DNA of 32,376 nucleotides from Tannerellaceae bacterium (lineage in GTDB: Bacteria; Bacteroidota; Bacteroidia; Bacteroidales; Tannerellaceae), in the NCBI GenBank assembly GCA_031264865.1, contig JAISDJ010000206.1:1-32376 (forward strand), given 5' to 3'. Made by a program: the position numbers and the translations under genes. Under the pieces are notes generated by a model that had not been told where the DNA came from, searched no databases, and was given only the letters and a program-made list of their open reading frames with translations. Position 1 is the stretch's first letter. The number at the start of each line of letters is the position of its first letter. Of the stretch, positions 1 through 9,934 are shown one piece after another.

Positions 1-2
1 TA

Positions 3-695
3 TATGCCTGCGAATCAGGTAGTCGGGCGTGGGGATTTCCTTCACCCGATAGCGACTATGATGTACGTTTTATTTATGTTAGACCCCAAAATGAATATTT
101 AAACATCAATGAGCCGAACGATATTATTGAATTGCCTGTAAATGACGTGTTTGATATTGGCGGGTGGGATTTGCGCAAAGCCTTACGCCTATTTGCTAAA
201 TCCAATGCAGTCCTTTTTGAATGGTTACAATCGCCCATTATATATAAACAGGATACCCGTTTTGTAGATGAGTTGAAAAGACTGGTGACTGATTATTTTT
301 CGTTAAAAATGGGAGCCAATCATTATTTAGGCATTACAAAAGGAGCATGGAAAGAGATGCAAATCAATGAAGTCAGGCTAAAGAAATATTTTTATTGCTT
401 GCGTCCGATTTTGGCGGCATTGTGGATTATTGAAAAGCGGGAGATTCCGCCAATGGAATTTTCCCGGTTAAGAACGTTAATGATGGATTCGGAATGGCAA
501 AGTACCGTAGATGAATTGCTTCGTATCAAATCCGGCGCAAACGAAAAAATGCTGATACAACCGGTTCCATTATTGCAAACGTTTATCGAAACGCAGATAA
601 ACTATTGCGAAGCACATTTACCGGATGCCAATCAAGAAATTCGGAGTATCGAGAAGTTAAATGTTTTATTTAGAGAACAATTACATGACATTTGA
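3..695 (+). CDS. Nucleotidyltransferase, RlaP/YcgL-like (5' end outside window)
   Basis: The reading frame is open from the window edge, so the start codon lies upstream; about 230 residues are visible. Near the edge it encodes GSRAWGFPSPDSDYDVRF (nt 18-71), the GS-x3-G...SDxD signature of minimal DNA-polymerase-beta-type nucleotidyltransferases, in which the acidic pair binds metal. The rest (FDIGGWDLRKAL, LFEWLQSP) looks like the PF10127 (RlaP) family, whose members are predicted nucleotidyltransferases; the substrate of this one is unknown. It ends with TGA at 693-695 and overlaps the likely ATG of the next gene (685) by 11 bases, so the two are probably translationally coupled. Family call fairly sure; function open. 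Confidence 0.8.
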   Translation, partial: YACESGSRAWGFPSPDSDYDVRFIYVRPQNEYLNINEPNDIIELPVNDVFDIGGWDLRKALRLFAKSNAVLFEWLQSPIIYKQDTRFVDELKRLVTDYFSLKMGANHYLGITKGAWKEMQINEVRLKKYFYCLRPILAALWIIEKREIPPMEFSRLRTLMMDSEWQSTVDELLRIKSGANEKMLIQPVPLLQTFIETQINYCEAHLPDANQEIRSIEKLNVLFREQLHDI

Positions 696-1491
696 ACAAG
701 TACATAATAATCAACAGGTTTTACTGCTGCAATGTATCAGCGGGAGTAAAGCCTATGGTTTGGATACGCCACAAAGCGATACTGATATCAAAGGCGTTTT
801 TGTATTGCCAAAAGAAGATTTTTACAGTTTGCAATCTATCGAACAGTTCGCAAATACAAGTAACGATATCGTTTATTATGAATTAAAAAGGTTTATTGAA
901 CTTTTACTCAACAACAATCCGAATATCCTGGAACTGCTTAATACACCCGAAGACAAGGTCTTGTACCGTCATCCGGTGATGGATTTGATAAAACCTGAAA
1001 TGTTTTTGTCAAAACTATCCTTTAATACATTTGCAGGCTATGCCAAATCGCAAATCCATAAGGCAAAGAGTCTTAATAAAAAGATTTTCAAACCCATGGA
1101 TAAAGAACGAAAAAGCATTTTGGATTTCTGTTTCATCATTGAAGGTTACAATTCGGTACCGGTAAGAGAATGGTTGCAAAAGAAAAGATTTATTCAAGAA
1201 GAATGTGGGTTAATAAACGTTCCCCATTCCCGTGATGTTTTTGCAGTTTTTCATCAAAGTCAAGTTGACGAACCGTTGCGTGGTATTTGTTCGGACAACG
1301 ACGGCAATGAGGTCCGTTTAAGTTCCATTCCAAAACAAATTGAACCCTTGGCGTTGATGTCTTATAACAAAGACGGTTATTCCACTTATTGTAAGGATTA
1401 TACGCAATATTGGGAATGGGTGGAAAAACGCAATGAGACCCGTTACCGGAACACCCTTGAACAGGGTAAAAATTATGATACAAAAATATGA
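685..1491 (+). pseudogene. Nucleotidyltransferase, RlaP/YcgL-like, N-terminal part of frameshifted gene
   Basis: A second member of the same family, with GSKAYGLDTPQSDTDIKG as the GS-x3-G...SDxD active site near its N terminus. I prefer ATG 685 (protein starting MTFEQV) to the in-frame ATG at 661, because family members begin close to this motif and 661 would lie deep inside the upstream gene. The frame ends in ...GKNYDTKI-stop at 1489-1491. From memory, family members continue through NYD-x-KNMMHTFRLL, and that continuation (MMHTFRLLNMAEE) is present in the +1 frame from 1488. One missing A in the run near 1482-1486 explains the break: one more A would give one protein of about 350 residues. 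It is a real one-base deletion or a sequencing error; whether the shortened protein works is unknown. Confidence 0.75.
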
Positions 1492-1745
1492 TGCACACAT
1501 TCCGTTTGCTCAATATGGCGGAAGAAATCGCTGTGAATAAGCAAATTAATGTTTTTCGAAAAGACAGGGATTTTCTTTTAAAAATCAAAAACGGCAAATT
1601 TCTTTATGAGGAACTGGTGGAAATGACAAACGAAAAAATAATACGAATTGAAAAATTATTTGCTTCTTCGGATTTACCCAACCAACCGGATTCATTCGAG
1701 ATAAATAAGCTTTTGGTAAGAATGAGAGACTATTTGTATAATTAA
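1488..1745 (+). pseudogene. C-terminal part of the frameshifted RlaP/YcgL-like nucleotidyltransferase
   Basis: An 85-codon frame begins at an ATG that overlaps the TGA of the preceding frame (ATGA, 1488-1491). Its product (MMHTFRLLNMAEEI, then FLLKIKNGKFLYEELVEM and a C-terminal LLVRMRDYLY) matches what I recall of the C-terminal helical part of PF10127 proteins and has no nucleotidyltransferase active site of its own. It is best read as the displaced tail of the gene at 685-1491, not as an independent small gene. The ATGA overlap could allow coupled translation of two fragments, but nothing shows that this happens. Confidence 0.7.
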
Positions 1746-1869
1746 AAACTTCAAACCATGTGAATACGGGCATTATTTGGTTGGTAATTTTAATTTCATC
1801 TTTAAAATGTGCAATTTAAGTAAAATGAATTGTTTACCTTTACAAGTAGGATAACTATTTGATGTAAAA

Positions 1870-2835
1870 GTGAAGACGAAAAAAAAACAGATTATTGATC
1901 TATGGAAAGATGCTTTTGGCGACTCCGATAAATTTATGCGTTTATACTTCGATAGAGTTTATCGTGATGAAAATGCGTTAGTTATAGAGAAAGAAGGGAA
2001 AATCCTATCGTCTCTGCAAATGCTTCCATATACAATGACTTTTTATGGAGAGGAAATAAGCGTTGCCTATATTTCCGGAGCCTGTACGGCACCTTCCGAA
2101 CAAGGAAAGGGATTAATGAAGCGACTCCTGCAAGACGCTTTTTATGAAATGCAACAAAGAAATATTGCTTTAACGGCTTTGATACCTGCAGAAAAATGGT
2201 TGTTTAATTATTATCGTTCGCAAGGATATACCGAGGTTTTTGAATTTTCAATGAAAGTATACACACGCCAGGAGTATATAGTACCTGAAAAAGGATTGAT
2301 AGCCTTACCGATAGATGGTGATCCGGATGATGATGTATATGCCTTTTTTGATAAGAAACTACGTGAACGACAAATATGTGTTATGCATACTTATGATGAT
2401 CTGGTTACTATTCTTAAAGACTTAAAAATATCAAAAGGGAAATGTTTTGTAGCCTATACGTTAGATAGACGGCCTGTTGGCATTGCATTTGCTTTATCTC
2501 CAAATAAAGATAGTATCCCGGAGAATGTATTAATCAAAGAGATTCTTTTTGAAAATGAAAAAGTAAGACAGCACTTACTTTTTGAGATAACGAAACATTA
2601 TAACGTATTTAAAGCAATATACCGTATTCCTTTTTATGACGGCGGTTTTATAACTTATCCTTATGGTATGGCTCGAGTTATAGATACGGAACGTATTATC
2701 CGGATATGGTTAAAAGCTCATCCTGAAAGCCATGTTTCCATTTCTGAAATGGAACGAATGGATATCAAAGCGCTTACTTCTCATTTGTTTGATTATCCGA
2801 ATAAAGCAGCTTATATGAGCTTGATGTTAGATTAA
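1870..2835 (+). CDS. GNAT-family N-acetyltransferase
   Basis: A 321-residue protein beginning with GTG (MKTKKKQIIDLW). The N-terminal half is a GNAT fold: beta strands around residues 36-70, then the acetyl-CoA pyrophosphate-binding loop with Q78-G79-K80-G81 in CTAPSEQGKGLMKRLL, followed by LTALIPAEKWLFNYYRSQGY (residues 101-120), the usual strand/helix with a Tyr. The length and the extra C-terminal half resemble Eis-like acetyltransferases with a second degenerate GNAT and sterol-carrier-like region; the acceptor substrate is unknown. It stands alone on the plus strand after a 124-base gap. A weak -7-like element (TACCTTTA, 1835-1842) lies upstream. It converges on the response regulator, with 7 bases between the stop codons and no visible terminator. 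Confidence 0.8.
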   Translation: MKTKKKQIIDLWKDAFGDSDKFMRLYFDRVYRDENALVIEKEGKILSSLQMLPYTMTFYGEEISVAYISGACTAPSEQGKGLMKRLLQDAFYEMQQRNIALTALIPAEKWLFNYYRSQGYTEVFEFSMKVYTRQEYIVPEKGLIALPIDGDPDDDVYAFFDKKLRERQICVMHTYDDLVTILKDLKISKGKCFVAYTLDRRPVGIAFALSPNKDSIPENVLIKEILFENEKVRQHLLFEITKHYNVFKAIYRIPFYDGGFITYPYGMARVIDTERIIRIWLKAHPESHVSISEMERMDIKALTSHLFDYPNKAAYMSLMLD

Positions 2836-2842
2836 GTACGTT

Positions 2843-4156
2843 TTATTTAGTTAGGTTGTAATACTTTAGCTTGTTGTATAAGGTTTTTCTGTCTATACCA
2901 AGCATACGGGCTGCAATCGTTTTATTATTTCCTGATTCGATGAGCGCTTTTTGTATCAGTTCTTTTTCATGTGCGTCATTACGTAATGAAGTACCTTCTA
3001 TAAGGGTTGAAGGAGAGGCCATTATATCCTTGGGCAAATCTTTTATTGTTATATACCGTTCGGTTGCTAATAAAGTTGCATATTTCACGGCATTTTTCAT
3101 TTGTCTTAAATTCCCAGGCCAGTGATAAGATTGGAATAATTCTATCGTTTCAGGGGCAAAGCCTGTAATGTCTTTCTGTAAATCCTTATTAGCCAAACTT
3201 AGAAAATGATCGGCAAATAGCATAATATCATCTTTCCGTTCCTTTAAATCAGGAATACGGATCGCAAACTCGTTGATACGATGATATAAATCTTCTCTGA
3301 AGTCTCCATTTTTAATTGCATTTTGCAGATTTTCATTTGTAGCGGAGATTAATCGTATATCTGTTTTTATTTCTTGATTACTGCCTATCGGTTTAACTTT
3401 GTGTTCCTGTAATGCACGAAGTAACTGAACCTGTACTTCATACGTTAAATTTCCGATTTCATCAAGGAAGATAGTTCCTCCGTGAGCTGTCTGGAAAGCT
3501 CCGGTTTTATTATCAATTGCGCCGGTGAAGGAGCCTTTTATATGACCGAAAAATTCGGATATAGCAAGGTCTTTTGGGATTGCTCCACAGTCGACCGCTA
3601 CAAAAGGGGCTTTTTTTCGGCTACTTTGTTCATGGATGCACCGGGCAACCAGTTCTTTTCCCGTACCACTTGAGCCTGTGATTAATACAGACATATCCGT
3701 TGGAGCTACCAATCGTACATATTCATACATTTGACAGGCAATCGTACTTTGTCCTTCTATATATTCTTTTGATGGAAAATCAGGTGGTTCTTGTGTTTTT
3801 GAGGTTGTAACAAGTTCGTTTATTTTGAGTAATAAATCATTCTGATTTATCGGTTTGGCTATGTAATCGGAAGCTCCTTGTTTCATGGATTGTACGGCCG
3901 TTTGAATATCCGCATAGCCAGTCATCATAATTAACGGCACAGAGCGCTCTGTTCCTTTTAACCATTTTAGTAAATCAATGCCATCACCGTCTGGAAGCCG
4001 GAAGTCGGATAAAAGTAAATCGTAACTTCCTACTTCTATTTCTTGTTTTGCATCGGAAACAGAACTTACAGCTTTTACTACAAAGTTTTTCTTTTTTAAC
4101 CAGGTAGAAAGCATCAATGAAAATGTAATGTCATCTTCTATGATAAGAATATACAT
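2843..4156 (-). CDS. Sigma-54-dependent response regulator (NtrC/AtoC type)
   Basis: A 437-residue protein with the full three-domain layout. The receiver domain (1-115) has E7/D8/D9, phospho-acceptor D51 (LLSDFRLPDGDG), T79 and K101. The AAA+ domain (about 132-375) has Walker A GSSGTGKE (161-168), the sigma-54 contact loop GSFTGA (208-213, a common variant of GAFTGA) and Walker B IFLDE (229-233). A Fis-type helix-turn-helix lies at about 397-437 (NKTIAARMLGIDRKTLYNKL). It should activate sigma-54 promoters when phosphorylated. The usual partner histidine kinase is not beside it: neighbours are the convergent acetyltransferase and the divergent HTCS, so it is an orphan in this window. A good -7 element sits 24 bases upstream of its ATG. 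Confidence 0.92.
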   Translation of the reverse strand: MYILIIEDDITFSLMLSTWLKKKNFVVKAVSSVSDAKQEIEVGSYDLLLSDFRLPDGDGIDLLKWLKGTERSVPLIMMTGYADIQTAVQSMKQGASDYIAKPINQNDLLLKINELVTTSKTQEPPDFPSKEYIEGQSTIACQMYEYVRLVAPTDMSVLITGSSGTGKELVARCIHEQSSRKKAPFVAVDCGAIPKDLAISEFFGHIKGSFTGAIDNKTGAFQTAHGGTIFLDEIGNLTYEVQVQLLRALQEHKVKPIGSNQEIKTDIRLISATNENLQNAIKNGDFREDLYHRINEFAIRIPDLKERKDDIMLFADHFLSLANKDLQKDITGFAPETIELFQSYHWPGNLRQMKNAVKYATLLATERYITIKDLPKDIMASPSTLIEGTSLRNDAHEKELIQKALIESGNNKTIAARMLGIDRKTLYNKLKYYNLTK

Positions 4157-4180
4157 GGCATATCTACTCCTTTTGTGTCA

Positions 4181-4188
4181 CAAAGGTA
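4181..4188 (-). promoter_or_regulatory. -7 promoter element of the sigma-54 regulator gene
   Basis: On the minus strand this reads TACCTTTG, a perfect match to the Bacteroidota -7 consensus TAnnTTTG, with 24 bases between it and the ATG at 4156. A weak -33 candidate (TTTAG, 4208-4212) lies about 19 bases upstream. A small perfect palindrome, TTGTG-T-CACAA (4173-4183), overlaps the expected transcription start and could be an operator. Confidence 0.5.
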
Positions 4189-4229
4189 GTGTAAATGTAT
4201 TAAAAATCTAAAAAATATAAGACAAAACG

Positions 4230-4277
4230 ACCTGAAACCATACAAATATACCTTGTGTTGGTTTCAGGTGTTTTTTT
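4230..4277 (+). terminator. Intrinsic-terminator-like hairpin between divergent genes
   Basis: An 11-bp perfect inverted repeat (acctgaaacca at 4230-4240, tggtttcaggt at 4259-4269) encloses an 18-base loop and is followed on the plus strand by G and seven Ts (4271-4277). That is the form of a rho-independent terminator for plus-strand transcription. Oddly, no plus-strand gene ends just before it: the response regulator is divergent and the HTCS begins 170 bases later. It may end antisense transcripts, end a small RNA, or attenuate an HTCS leader. Confidence 0.6.
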
Positions 4278-4396
4278 GGTTACTGTCTTAATGATAGTAA
4301 CTATTGTGATGGGTTAGTTAAAAGTTTCTTAGTACAAATATCAATATTAAACGGAAATAAACACTATCAATTATGTGCACAATCCTTTCGACAATG

Positions 4397-4427
4397 TTGC
4401 ATAATTAGCAGAATTATCATACATTTA
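4397..4427 (+). promoter_or_regulatory. Candidate promoter of the HTCS gene
   Basis: A TTG at 4397-4399 (-33-like) and TACATTTA at 4420-4427 (-7-like; consensus TAnnTTTG, last base differs) are separated by 20 bases, a normal spacing for the Bacteroidota primary sigma factor. The -7 element lies 20 bases before the ATG at 4448. Match is imperfect. Confidence 0.35.
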
Positions 4428-4447
4428 CGCTGCGAAAAAGATTTTAT

Positions 4448-7400
4448 ATGAAAAAAAACCTACTTGTTGCATTTATTTACTTGTTAACTGCTTTAAATAA
4501 TCAACTATTTGCATATTCTGATACACAGGGTATGATAACGTATCTTTTTACTCCCGAACATGGCTTATCAAGCACAAAAGTAACAACCATTTTACAGGAT
4601 AATACAAATTTTCTATGGATTGGCACTGAAGATGGACTCAATCGGTTTAATGGTTATGACTTTACCGTCTATAAAAACCAGCCGGGCGATTCGTTGTCTC
4701 TCATAAGCAACCATATCACAGCCCTATTCCAGGATTCGGGAAATCGTTTGTGGGTAGCTACCATTGCCGGCCTTGAATATTACGACCTGGCTTGCGACGG
4801 ATTTATAAGTGTTTCGCTAAACCTGCCCGACGAGGTGATAAAAAACAATCAATGTAACGATATAATAGAGGATAGCCGTGGAAATTTATGGTTTGCCGTT
4901 TCAGGATATGGGGTCGTTTGTTATTAGCCTGCTACCGGAGATATTTTTATTCTCGCTCCTTCGGAAGCGTCTTCTTCCCCGTCCCTGTGTAGTTTGTATA
5001 TTGAATCAGTAGAAGAAGACAAGGAAGGAAACTTATGGTTTGGCTCGCAGGATAATGGAATATCCGTGTATAACCCCACTACCCGAACATTTCGCAACTA
5101 TAACACGGCAAACCATGCCTTGCCTAGCAATGCTGTCTTCGATTTATGCCTTCGTTCCAACGGCGATATGCTGATTTCTACGTTACATAGAGGGCTTTCA
5201 ATCTATGATTCGAAAAAAAAACAATTTATTTCTTATCCGGAGGTATTTGACAAACTGAATATTCGTTCCGTTTTCTGTGCCAATGAAGATTTGGATGGAA
5301 ATATACTTATAGGAACAGAGGGAAAAGGGGCCTTTGTCTTCGACCCTGAGGAAAGAGAACTGAAACAACATCCCGTATTTAAAGAAATGATGGATGAGAT
5401 AGGCGATTCCAAAGTCCATAGTATATACCGGGCTAACTATAATTACATCTGGATGTCACTGAGTTATCAAGGTGTTTTTGTAATGGGTTATGAAAATACA
5501 GGTTTTAAATCGCTTAGAAAAATTAACAATGAACCCAATTCATTAAATTACGGACAGGTAACAGGCATAACAACCGACAAGGAGAAAAACATATGGATTG
5601 CTACCGACGGGGGAGGGCTAAACCACTATAACCCCCAAACAAAAAAGTATACGCATTATACCTACGACCCGAACGATCCGCTATCAATTTCAGACAATGC
5701 CGTAGTGAGTGTATTCTGCGATAGTAAGAACAGGGTATGGGCCGGAACGTATATAGGCGGATTATGCCTTTTCAACAGGAAAAACAGTACGTTTACGCAT
5801 TTCAGAGCGGAGAAGGGGAATGCAAATGCCTTACAGTCTGATTTTATTAAAAATATTCAGGAAGACAAGCACGGGAATCTCTGGCTTGGTACCAATGGGG
5901 GAGGATTAACCCGCTTTGACCCTGAAAACAAGGTATTTCGTACGTTTCGAAGCGCCGAAAACAGAGGGTTGGTGAACGACCATATTGTTATTCTTTTCAT
6001 CGATAGTAAAAACCGTTTGTGGATTGGCACTTACTTTGGCCTGAGCTGTATGGATATTGATATCGAATCGTTTGCTTTTTTCGACCGGAGTAATGGCCTT
6101 AGCAGCCTGTCGGTATTTTCGGTTGCCGAGGATGCCGAGGGTACGATATGGGTAGGCACTGCCGATGGATTGAACAGATATAATCCCGAAGATAACACCT
6201 TTACAAAGGTATATCCGATACATCGCGAGTATTATAACCCGGTGGTTAATGGCATACTTACGCATAAAAGTAAGGATCAATTATGGTTGAGCACCAATCA
6301 TGGTATTGTAAGATTCTCTCCGAACACAGGGCAACTTAACAGTTATTTATTCAATAGTGGGCTGCAAAGCAATGAGTTTTTATTAGGTTCCTATTATAAA
6401 AGCCCTGAAGGCGAGATGTTCTTTGGAGGAGTGAATGGTTTGAATGCGTTTTATCCGGATGAGGTTTATGAAGTTCCTGCTACTCCTAAGGTACATATAA
6501 CCGGTTTGAAAATATTTAATGAACAAGTATCAATCAATAAGGAAATAGATGGACAGGTTGTACTTACCCAAAATATTGAAATAGCTAAAAAAATCAAATT
6601 GAAGCAGAGCCATAAGAATTTTACACTTGACTTTGTCGCCATGGGAATTTTAGACTCGTATACAACGATCTATTCATGTAAATTGGAAGGCTTTGATAAA
6701 GGCTGGACCAACTATAATTATACGCACCGGAGCGTAACCTATACAAACCTGAATCCGGGGACCTATACCTTCCGTATAAAAGCCAGCAACAACCCGAATG
6801 TCTGGGAGAATGAAGAAACATCCTTGATTATTGAAATTGAACCTGCCGTCTGGAATACCTGGTGGGCTAAATCATGCTATGTTATTTTAGTATTAGCCCT
6901 TTTGTCTTTAATAGCAAAATTTGTATATGGAAAGTTTAAGGTAAAGGATCAATTACGCATAGAGCGTATCAAATTGAAGCAACAAGAAGAACTCAGTATT
7001 GCTAAAGCTGACTTTTTTACGAATATCAGTCATGAGTTTCGTACGCCGATTACATTAATAATCGGGCCGTTGGAACGGTTGTTGCACGACGAAGAAGATG
7101 AAGGGAAAAGAAAAACGGAATCCCTTATCCTTCGAAATGTAGAGCGTCTTCAACGGTTAATCAATCAGATACTTGATATAAATAAGATTGAAGACGGAAG
7201 AATGAATTTGCATGTAGAACCTATTGAACTTGTTTCTTTCGTTACTACTGTTATAAGCCCTTATGTAGAACTTGTAAAACAAAAACATATATCATTAACC
7301 TGCACATGGGATCCCAATAGTATCAATATTTGGTATGATTGCGATATGCTTGATAAGTGTTTGAATAATTTACTGTATAATGCCTATAAATTTACGCCTG

Positions 7401-8584
7401 AAAATGGTAAAATACAGATAGATATCCGATTGACTGATAAGGGCACTATTTTGTTATCAATTAAAGATACGGGAGTTGGAATAGATGAAGAGACTAAAAA
7501 ACGCATTTTTGACCGCTTTTATCAAGGACAGAGCAATCAAAATATGGGTACAGGAATAGGTTTACATCTAACGAAAACAATTGTTGAATTACATAAGGGG
7601 CAAATTTTAGTGGAAAGTGAACCCAATGTCGGTAGTACGTTCAGTATTGTTATTTTACCGGGAAATAATCATTTTTTGCCGGAAGAGATGATGAAAAATA
7701 GCGAATTGTTGGAAAGAGGAGATACTATAAAAGATTTACTATCAGAATCAGTCTCTAAAAGAGAGAATAAGGACAACTCCAATCGCCCCGTCATTTTACT
7801 TGTAGAAGATGATGCGGATATGCGTACGTATATCCGGCAGGAATTAGAGAACCAATATCAGGTAGAGGAGGCTCCGGACGGTAAAAAAGGGCTTGAAAAA
7901 GCGCAGAAAATGATTCCTGACCTGATTATTACCGATGTAATGATGCCAGAATTAAACGGGTTTGAGCTTTGCCATATATTAAAGACCGGGCCTACTACCA
8001 GCCATATTCCGGTTATCATTCTTACAGCGCAAGGCAGTATGGAGCACCGCCTGGAAGGGTTGGAAACGGGAGCAGACAGTTATATTGCCAAGCCTTTTTA
8101 TACAAGGCATTTGAAAATCCGTATTGAGAAGCTGATAGAGCTTCGCAATAAGATGAAAGAGCGGTTTAGTAAATCCATCAATATGAACGCCCGGGAAATA
8201 ACACTTACGAGTGTAGACGAACGCCTGTTGCAGCATGCCATTGATTATGTACGTAACAATATGGAGAATCCCGAGTTGAGCGTAGAAGATATGAGTAAAA
8301 AATTGGGATTAAGCCGAACGCATTTACACCGGAAATTAAAAGCGCTGACAGGGCAGACACCTGTAGATTTTATTAAAATGATTCGGATGAAACAGGCTGC
8401 TTATTTGCTTAGCACCGGCAAATTAAGCATTTCGGAAGTAGGATATAAAATAGGATACAGCACGCCTTCCTATTTTAGCAGCAGCTTTAATGCTTATTTT
8501 GGAATGTCGCCTTCTGCCTATATGGATGAAAAGATAAACGAAAAGGGAGAAGAAGAGGAAAACAGGCTGGAAGAATGTTCATAA
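4448..8584 (+). pseudogene. Hybrid two-component system (HTCS) sensor/regulator with internal stop codon
   Basis: HTCS proteins are single-chain inner-membrane sensors that switch on PULs. In order: signal peptide (MKKNLLVAFIYLL...), a two-part beta-propeller of repeated NLWFGS/RLWIGT-type blades, a Y_Y_Y domain, a membrane segment (about codons 804-829), HisKA with phospho-acceptor His at codon 862 (NISHEFRTP), HATPase (N-box NNLLYNAYKF, GTGIGLHL), a receiver with Asp at codon 1163 (ITDVMMPELNG) and an AraC-type helix-turn-helix at the C terminus. The frame is interrupted by one TAG (4925-4927); the same frame then runs on without a break (PATGDIFIL...) to TAA at 8584, so this is one gene with one nonsense codon, not two genes. 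Without read-through the protein stops at residue 159 in the sensor. It overlaps the end of convergent pyrC by 6 bases. Confidence 0.88.
4925..4927 (+). other. Premature TAG in the HTCS reading frame
   Basis: The codon sits between ...GVVCY and PATGDIFIL. A CAG (Gln) to TAG change would account for it. TAG is a normal stop in this genome: the genes ending at 11784 and 31489 both use it, so general reassignment is unlikely. Confidence 0.85.
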
Positions 8585-9934
8585 ATTGGTGTATCTTATT
8601 TCCATGCCACGGAGATTTTCGTTTATTTGTCCGTTGTTGTAGGCTAACTGTCCGTTTACATAGGTTTTCCATACGGTATGTCGGAAGGTATGCCTTTCGA
8701 AGGGCGACCAGCCGCATTTATAAAGGATGTTGTCTTTTGTAACTGTCCATGCTGTATCTGGATCTATTAGTACGAGATCAGCATAATAGCCGGGGCGAAT
8801 GAAGCCACGACGGTCTATATGAAATAATTCGGCCGGTAAATGAGCCATTTTTTCCACTACTTTCTCATAAGTGAAGATTCCCTCAGACGCCATTTCCAAC
8901 ATAGCGGCTAATGAATGTTGAATAAGCGGGCCGCCGGATGCGGCAGTTAGGCAATTACCTTCTTTTTCTTTAGGCAGATGAGGGGCATGGTCGGTTGCTA
9001 CAATATCAATGGTATTGTTATTCACGGCTTCTCTCAAGGCATTGCGGTCGGCTGTTGTCTTTACAGACGGATTCCATTTGATACGATTTCCGAACGTTTT
9101 GTAATCTTCGTCGGTGAACCATAAGTGGTGTACACACGCTTCTGCGGTTATTTTCTTATCATTCAGTGGAATATTACCATTCAACAAGGATAATTCTTTT
9201 TCCGTGGAAAGGTGCAAGATATGAAGGCGCGAATGGAGGCGGGTAGCTAATTCTACCGCTTCCGACGAAGAAGCATAGCAGGCTTCCTCACTTCGTATTT
9301 TACTGTGAAACGTTATATCCAGATGATCGCCATATAGATTAGTGTAGTAATTTATATTGTGTTTAATAATGTCTTCTTTCTCGGCGTGGATGGCAATTAA
9401 CAGGCCTGTTTCGCCAAATATCCGTTCGAGTGTTTCTTTTTTATCTACCAGCATATTACCGGTAGAAGAACCCAGAAACAATTTCACCCCAGGCACTCTT
9501 GCCTTATCTAATTGGCGTATTTCTTTTATATTGTCGTTCGTTCCCCCAAAAAAGAAAGAATAATTGGCTACGGATACTTCTGCGGCCCGTTCCAGTTTCC
9601 AATTCAAATGATCCAGGGTAGTTGTTTGAGGCTTTGTATTGGGCATATCCATAAAGGTAGTCACTCCACCGGCTACTGCCGCACGGCTTTCGCTTGCAAT
9701 ATCGCCTTTATGCGTAAGCCCCGGTTCGCGGAAATGTACCTGGTCGTCAATGATTCCGGGCAGAAGCCATTTACCGGTGGCGTCAACTATTTCGGTATCG
9801 CCGTCGTCCATTAGTTGCGCGGAAAGCTCCCCTTCATAAACAGCTGCAATTTTATCTCCTTCAATGTATACAGAACCTGTAAACGAACGCCCTTCATTAA
9901 TAATACGGGCATTTTTAATGACTGTTCTCTTCAT
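8579..9934 (-). CDS. pyrC: Dihydroorotase
   Basis: A 451-residue cyclic amidohydrolase that closes carbamoyl-aspartate to dihydroorotate in pyrimidine synthesis (cytosol). Seen in order: the metal-site start [20 protein letters not shown] (around residue 60), [13 protein letters not shown], the expected carboxylated-lysine region [14 protein letters not shown], metal His in AIHAEKED and LHILHLST, and the catalytic Asp in [10 protein letters not shown]. Length and order fit class I dihydroorotases. The usual HxH at the first metal site reads Q65-V-H67 here; I believe this Gln form is shared by Bacteroidota enzymes, but could not check. Its ATG overlaps the stop of the upstream glycosyltransferase by 4 bases, so the two form an operon. 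Its 3' end overlaps the HTCS gene by 6 bases. Confidence 0.93.
   Translation of the reverse strand: MKRTVIKNARIINEGRSFTGSVYIEGDKIAAVYEGELSAQLMDDGDTEIVDATGKWLLPGIIDDQVHFREPGLTHKGDIASESRAAVAGGVTTFMDMPNTKPQTTTLDHLNWKLERAAEVSVANYSFFFGGTNDNIKEIRQLDKARVPGVKLFLGSSTGNMLVDKKETLERIFGETGLLIAIHAEKEDIIKHNINYYTNLYGDHLDITFHSKIRSEEACYASSSEAVELATRLHSRLHILHLSTEKELSLLNGNIPLNDKKITAEACVHHLWFTDEDYKTFGNRIKWNPSVKTTADRNALREAVNNNTIDIVATDHAPHLPKEKEGNCLTAASGGPLIQHSLAAMLEMASEGIFTYEKVVEKMAHLPAELFHIDRRGFIRPGYYADLVLIDPDTAWTVTKDNILYKCGWSPFERHTFRHTVWKTYVNGQLAYNNGQINENLRGMEIRYTNL

Noticed and set aside
1190..1597. 135-codon minus-strand frame
   Set aside because: Antisense to the nucleotidyltransferase gene, Cys- and His-rich composition typical of shadow frames, no family match.
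4928..8584. Separate gene starting at the TTG at 4994
   Set aside because: Same frame as the upstream piece, no signal peptide, and begins in mid-propeller; one gene with a nonsense codon explains it better.
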